This document shows positions 60,109 through 64,000 of a stretch of DNA of 64,000 nt, piece after piece (position 1 is the stretch's first letter; the number at the start of each line of letters is the position of its first letter). The notes under the pieces were generated by a model. That model was not told the DNA's origin and searched no databases. It saw only the letters and a list, made by a program, of their open reading frames with translations. Position numbers and translations under genes: made by a program. Source of the stretch: Rhodoflexus caldus (GTDB taxonomy: Bacteria; Bacteroidota; Bacteroidia; Cytophagales; Thermoflexibacteraceae); assembly GCF_021206925.1 (NCBI RefSeq), contig NZ_JAJPRF010000004.1, forward strand, positions 248,001 through 312,000. Direction: 5' to 3'.

Positions 60109-61710
60109 ATGGATTGGAGTGAGATTCAAGTGTGGCCTGTGTTGGCAGGGTTAGGTTTATTCCTGTTTGGTATGCTGATGATGGAAGAAGCGCTCAAAGC
60201 CCTTACCGGGCGCTCTTTTAAGAAATTTTTGCGAAAGCATACCAATAATTCCATCAAAGCAGTGCTTTCCGGTGCGCTGATTACAGCCATTTTACAAAGC
60301 AGTTCTATGGTATCGCTGCTGGTCATGTCTTTTGCCGGAGCAGGCATTATCGGGCTGAAAAACGGCATCGGCATCATTATGGGGGCTAACTTAGGCACAA
60401 CCATGACGGGTTGGTTGGTGTCGCTCATCGGTTTCAAACTCAATATTGGGGCAGCCATTTTGCCCTTTTTGGCCATTGGCGGCTTAGGGACAATCTTCCT
60501 TAAATCGGAAAAACCGGTGCAGTTCAGCAAGTTGCTGATGGGTTTCAGTTTCCTGTTTTTGGGGCTGGACTATATGAAAAACGGCTTCATGGTATTTGCC
60601 ACCCACTTTGATTTTAGTTTTCTGCAAGGCAAACCGGGGGGGTTGTTTGTGCTCATCGGCATGGCCTTGTCCGCATCCATTCAGTCAAGTTCGGCAGCCA
60701 TGATGATTTTTCTTTCTTCGCTTGCCGCAGGTATGGTTTCACTGCAACAGGCCTTTTACTTGGTCGTAGGCAGCGACATTGGCACAACCATCACGGCAGT
60801 AATTGCAACAGTTCATGGCAACACCATTCGCCGTCAGGTAGGCTGGTCGCAAGTGGGTTTCAACGTAGTCAATGCATTGTTTGCCTTGCTGATAATGAAC
60901 GGGTTTTATTACCTCATAACCGATTGGATGGCCATTAAAGACCCTCTCATCGGGCTGGTAACTTTCCACAGTTTGTTGAACCTGAGCGGCATTATTTTGC
61001 TGCTGCCTTTTCTCAATCCCTTAACGCGCCTGCTGGAAAAGCGAATTGTCAATGGCAGTGAGCGGATTGCGCACTATCTGGGCGTCGTCAATCCGCAGGA
61101 AGGCCACGCAGCAGCCGAGGCATTGCAAAAAGAATCCATCCATTTTATCGGTCATGCCATTGCGGTCAATGAATATTACTTCCAACTTGCCGCACCGGAG
61201 GAGGGCAGCCCCAACGACGCTTATTTTACGCTCAAAAGTTATGAAGCCGAGGTAGTGGAGTTCTACATGCAAACCCTGCAAAGCGAACTTGCCAAAGAGG
61301 AAGCCGTCAAAATCAACAATTTGACGGCCAGCATTCGCAATGCCACCCTTTCCGTGAAAGATTTGAAAGATACCAAACACAACTTAGACGAACTCAACAA
61401 TAGCGCAACGGACATCCTCTATCAGTTCTATCAGAAGTTGCAGAGCAATCAGCAGCATTTTTACAACGAAATAAAGACCCTGCTGCATCATTTTCCACTG
61501 ATTACAGCCGACGACATTGCCCCCATCAGTCAGGCGCAAGGCAGATTTTATCAGGATGAGGTTAATGCGCTTTACCGTATTTTTATGGAAACGCAAGAAA
61601 TGAACATTGCCTCATTGCTCAATACTGTTCGCGATATCAATAACTCCAATGAGTCGCTGATTCGTTCCGTTACCTACCTGATAGCATCGCCGCCACATGC
61701 AGACGATTAA
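60109..61710 (+). CDS. Na/Pi cotransporter family protein with PhoU-like domain
   Basis: The 533-residue protein has two inverted-repeat transport halves with the QSSS signature (LITAILQSSSMVSLLVMS near 64 and GMALSASIQSSSAAMMIFL near 190) and GANLGTTMTG / GSDIGTTITA glycine motifs, then a C-terminal cytoplasmic helical region (about 340-533) like PhoU. It should import phosphate with sodium. The Arg and Lys-rich C-terminal helix bundle may sense phosphate level. There is no pst or pho gene nearby. Its end overlaps the last bases of the convergent ferrochelatase gene (61707-61710). Confidence 0.88.
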   Translation: MDWSEIQVWPVLAGLGLFLFGMLMMEEALKALTGRSFKKFLRKHTNNSIKAVLSGALITAILQSSSMVSLLVMSFAGAGIIGLKNGIGIIMGANLGTTMTGWLVSLIGFKLNIGAAILPFLAIGGLGTIFLKSEKPVQFSKLLMGFSFLFLGLDYMKNGFMVFATHFDFSFLQGKPGGLFVLIGMALSASIQSSSAAMMIFLSSLAAGMVSLQQAFYLVVGSDIGTTITAVIATVHGNTIRRQVGWSQVGFNVVNALFALLIMNGFYYLITDWMAIKDPLIGLVTFHSLLNLSGIILLLPFLNPLTRLLEKRIVNGSERIAHYLGVVNPQEGHAAAEALQKESIHFIGHAIAVNEYYFQLAAPEEGSPNDAYFTLKSYEAEVVEFYMQTLQSELAKEEAVKINNLTASIRNATLSVKDLKDTKHNLDELNNSATDILYQFYQKLQSNQQHFYNEIKTLLHHFPLITADDIAPISQAQGRFYQDEVNALYRIFMETQEMNIASLLNTVRDINNSNESLIRSVTYLIASPPHADD

Positions 61711-62732
61711 TTGGCAAGTACCATGTCTTTCAATGCCTGTACCCATCGGGGGTGATTGTTCAGGCTTTCAACCATTTGCCAGTGTTCCCCACCTTTTTCT
61801 TCAAAAAGTTCTTTGTATTCTTCGCCGATTTCAATGGTTGTTTCCAAACAATCCGCCACAAATGAGGGGGAAAATGCCAGAATGCGCTTTTTGCCTTCGG
61901 CTACCAATTTTTCAATGGTTGCATCGGTGTAGGGCTGAATCCATGGGTCAGTGCCTAAGCGCGACTGAAAACTCGTGGTGTATTGGTCGGGTGTAAGCCC
62001 AAGTTCTTTCGCCAACAGCCGCGAGGTTTCAAAACACTGCGCGCGATAGCAAAGGCGATTGCCTTCATGATAGACGGCACAGCAATTGGCATCGGTAATG
62101 CATCGCTTGTTGGGGTCGGCTTTGCGCAACTGCCGCTCCGGCAACCCGTGATAGGAGAATATGACATGGTCAAACGAGTGTTGCTCCATGTATTTACGCC
62201 CTAGTTCGGCATACACGGAAATCATGGTGGGGTTATCGGCGTAGGTATCCAGCAAAGTAACGTGCGGTATTTGCTCCCATTGGCGCAGGCAGCGCATCAC
62301 TTCGTCGTGTACCGAGCCGGTAGTGGCAGAGGCATACTGCGGGAACAGCGGCAGCACAATGATTTTACGGATTTGCTCTATACGCAACTTGTCCAGTTCG
62401 CTTTCAATGCTTGGGCTTTGGTAGCGCATGGCCAGCCGCACGGTATAGCCTTCGCCCAACTCTTGTTGCAGCATTTGTTGCACATCCTGACCGTAGAACA
62501 GCAGCGGTGAACCGCGCTCTGTCCACAACTCTTTATATACCTTCGCCGATTTAGGCGCACGGAAAGGTGCGATAATCAGATTGACTAACAGGAATCGTCC
62601 CAGCGCACCGATATCTACCACGCGGCGGTCGGAAAGAAATTCGCGCAGGTATTTTCGCACATCGGCCGGTGCGGGTGAGTCGGGAGTACCCAAATTGACC
62701 AGTAAAACTGCAGTGTGGGGCTTAGTAGGCAT
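61707..62732 (-). CDS. hemH: Ferrochelatase
   Basis: The product (341 residues from ATG 62732) has VLLVNLGTPDSP near 10, FRAPKSAKVY and the catalytic His in FSYHGLPERQLRKADP near 180, then CLETTIEIGEEYKELFEEKGGE with the conserved Glu. A Cys cluster (CITDANCCAVYHEGNRLC) lies where other ferrochelatases may hold an iron-sulfur cluster or zinc. It inserts ferrous iron into protoporphyrin IX, finishing heme, which the cytochrome c at 44793 would use. The longer start at 62792 is rejected because a clean -7 box lies inside the extra 20 codons. Confidence 0.93.
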   Translation of the reverse strand: MPTKPHTAVLLVNLGTPDSPAPADVRKYLREFLSDRRVVDIGALGRFLLVNLIIAPFRAPKSAKVYKELWTERGSPLLFYGQDVQQMLQQELGEGYTVRLAMRYQSPSIESELDKLRIEQIRKIIVLPLFPQYASATTGSVHDEVMRCLRQWEQIPHVTLLDTYADNPTMISVYAELGRKYMEQHSFDHVIFSYHGLPERQLRKADPNKRCITDANCCAVYHEGNRLCYRAQCFETSRLLAKELGLTPDQYTTSFQSRLGTDPWIQPYTDATIEKLVAEGKKRILAFSPSFVADCLETTIEIGEEYKELFEEKGGEHWQMVESLNNHPRWVQALKDMVLAN

Positions 62733-62758
62733 GGTTTTCACAGCGGTTAAATCAGCGG

Positions 62759-62766
62759 CAAAATTA
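62759..62766 (-). promoter_or_regulatory. -7 box of hemH
   Basis: TAATTTTG on the minus strand matches TAnnTTTG exactly, 26 bases before ATG 62732. Confidence 0.5.
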
Positions 62767-62811
62767 GCGGATTTGGATAAAGGCATTTTCAATTGCTCAA
62801 CTGTTTATTTT

Positions 62812-62847
62812 ATCGGTCAGCCCTTCTGTGGCGCAGGGCTGACCGAT
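62812..62847. terminator. Hairpin between icmF and hemH
   Basis: Arms ATCGGTCAGCCCT (62812-62824) and AGGGCTGACCGAT (62835-62847) are exact complements around a 10-base loop. The minus-strand tail is A-rich rather than T-rich, so termination strength is uncertain. Confidence 0.65.
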
Positions 62848-62890
62848 GTTTTGCAACAGATGATGCTTGATAAAGCCAACTTTCGGCGTT

Positions 62891-64000
62891 CTACATATTG
62901 CGGCGATATTTGCCGCCAACCTCATATAAAGCCGATGAAATCTGTCCCAAACTGCATGTTTTAACGGTTTCCATCAACTCTTCAAAGATGTTGCCGCCGG
63001 AAAGTGCCGTTGCCTGCAATTGACGCAATGCGTTTTTGCCCTCATCGGCATAAGCACTTTCAAAGGCACGCAGCGAGCGGATGGCGTACTCTTTCTCTTC
63101 GGTAGTTGAGCGGCGCACTTCGGCGGGGATAATCGTAGGCGAGCCGTTCGGGTCTAAGAATGTGTTCACCCCGATAATGGGCAGTTCGCCGTTGTGTTTC
63201 AGGGTTTCGTAGTACATGCTCTCCTCCTGAATCTTGCTGCGCTGATACATGCGCTCCATCGCTCCCAATACGCCGCCGCGCTCCGAAATGGCGCGAAACT
63301 CTTTCAGCACGGCTTCTTCCACCAAATCGGTAAGTTCTTCAATAATGAACGAGCCTTGCAACGGGTTCTCGTTCTTGTTCAAGCCCAACTCTTTGTTGAT
63401 AATCAACTGGATAGCCAAGGCACGGCGTACGCTTTCCTCCGTAGGCGTAGTAATGGCCTCGTCGTAGGCGTTGGTGTGCAGGCTGTTGCAGTTGTCGTAC
63501 AGCGCATAGAGTGCCTGCAAGGTGGTACGAATGTCGTTAAAGGCGATTTCCTGTGCGTGCAGGCTGCGTCCCGAAGTTTGGATGTGGTATTTCAACTTCT
63601 GACTGCGTTCGTTGCCTTTGTACTTGTACTTGATGGCTTTTGCCCAAATGCGACGCGCTACGCGACCCAATACCGAATATTCCGGATCCATGCCGTTTGA
63701 GAAGAAGAACGACAGGTTCGGTGCGAAATCGTCTATGTGCATACCGCGGCTAAGGTAGTATTCCACAAACGTAAAGCCGTTGGACAGCGTAAATGCCAGC
63801 TGGCTGATGGGGTTTGCACCCGCCTCGGCGATGTGGTAGCCGCTGATGGACACCGAGTAGAAATTCTGGACGTTTTTATCTACAAAATACTGCTGAATGT
63901 CGCCCATCATGCGCAGGGCAAACTCGGTGCTGAAAATGCAGGTGTTTTGTGCTTGGTCTTCTTTGAGAATGTCGGCCTGAACGGTTCCGCGTACCTGACG
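62891..64000 (-). CDS. icmF: Fused isobutyryl-CoA mutase IcmF, C-terminal part
   Basis: The frame runs off the right edge; 369 codons are visible. The text opens [19 protein letters not shown], then [77 protein letters not shown] and [20 protein letters not shown]. These match the mutase domain of the B12-dependent acyl-CoA mutase family. No B12-binding domain (DxHxxG) follows the mutase part before the stop, which fits IcmF, where the B12 and GTPase domains come first, rather than methylmalonyl-CoA mutase alpha, where B12 comes last. IcmF interconverts isobutyryl- and butyryl-CoA. The first half needs to be seen to be certain. Confidence 0.85.
   Translation of the reverse strand, partial: RQVRGTVQADILKEDQAQNTCIFSTEFALRMMGDIQQYFVDKNVQNFYSVSISGYHIAEAGANPISQLAFTLSNGFTFVEYYLSRGMHIDDFAPNLSFFFSNGMDPEYSVLGRVARRIWAKAIKYKYKGNERSQKLKYHIQTSGRSLHAQEIAFNDIRTTLQALYALYDNCNSLHTNAYDEAITTPTEESVRRALAIQLIINKELGLNKNENPLQGSFIIEELTDLVEEAVLKEFRAISERGGVLGAMERMYQRSKIQEESMYYETLKHNGELPIIGVNTFLDPNGSPTIIPAEVRRSTTEEKEYAIRSLRAFESAYADEGKNALRQLQATALSGGNIFEELMETVKTCSLGQISSALYEVGGKYRRNM

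Noticed and set aside
1-64000. tRNA, rRNA, riboswitch, prophage or insertion sequence
   Set aside because: None of the expected conserved sequences, inverted-repeat ends or transposase motifs was seen on either strand; a covariance search (tRNAscan, Rfam) would be needed for a firm negative.

Overview
The window looks like a chromosomal segment of a gliding, Gram-negative member of the Bacteroidota, probably Cytophagales-like. The signs are a SusD C-terminus at the left edge, the gliding/type IX secretion lipoproteins GldB and GldJ, a GldE-like membrane protein, a 2238-residue surface protein ending in a CHU_C-type sorting domain, lipopolysaccharide export genes of Bacteroidota type (LptD-like, LptC), a fused alpha/beta ketoacid dehydrogenase E1, and several TAnnTTTG-like -7 boxes close to start codons. 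No rRNA, tRNA, CRISPR array, prophage or insertion sequence was found. The content is mostly core genome with a few lineage-specific genes.

Layout. 1-483: end of a SusD-family gene, a terminator, and about 390 bases without a gene that hold a 20-base direct repeat and a GCGGT-type repeat. 483-6307: secreted two-domain protein, moaE, and an envelope block (lptD-like facing away from an amidase and an MCE/MlaD-like protein). 6412-12431: gyrA, a TPR protein, an outer-membrane barrel with a histone-H1-like tail, and a YpdA-like flavoprotein. 12482-19198: the giant composite surface protein. 19214-25771: SprT-like protein with a 44-residue lipoprotein, TPR protein, nucleoside phosphorylase, DUF4440-like protein, GNAT protein and a GT39 glycosyltransferase. 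25874-31097: ArsR-type regulator, then a tight operon of hybrid-sensor-like histidine kinase, response regulator with a dead PP2C domain, and a leucine-rich-repeat protein. 31094-38802: RIC/ScdA, folD, YciO-type protein, STAS-like protein, gldB, and a leftward operon recO-lptC-small membrane protein-gldE, then a crotonase. 38807-48568: propeller/SpoIIE phosphatase, lipoprotein, recN, SirB-cytochrome c fusion, SPFH protein, barrel protein, murF. 48583-56668: E1 fusion, 2-hydroxyacid dehydrogenase, gldJ, GT2, agmatine deiminase, FKBP, second STAS-like protein. 56780-64000: P-type ATPase, small lipoprotein, Na/Pi cotransporter, ferrochelatase, and the 3' part of a fused isobutyryl-CoA mutase (icmF).

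How it fits together. Envelope building and surface export dominate: LptC and LptD handle lipopolysaccharide transport, GldB/GldJ/GldE serve gliding and type IX secretion, and the giant protein is a likely type IX substrate. A signalling theme runs through the middle: a canonical SpoIIE-type phosphatase (38807-42226), a response regulator carrying an inactivated copy of the same domain (28546-29751), and two stand-alone STAS-like proteins. A family of related perfect hairpins with GGGTTTT arms (5306, 22831, 44701, 55476, 60046) recurs between genes, mostly in terminator positions.
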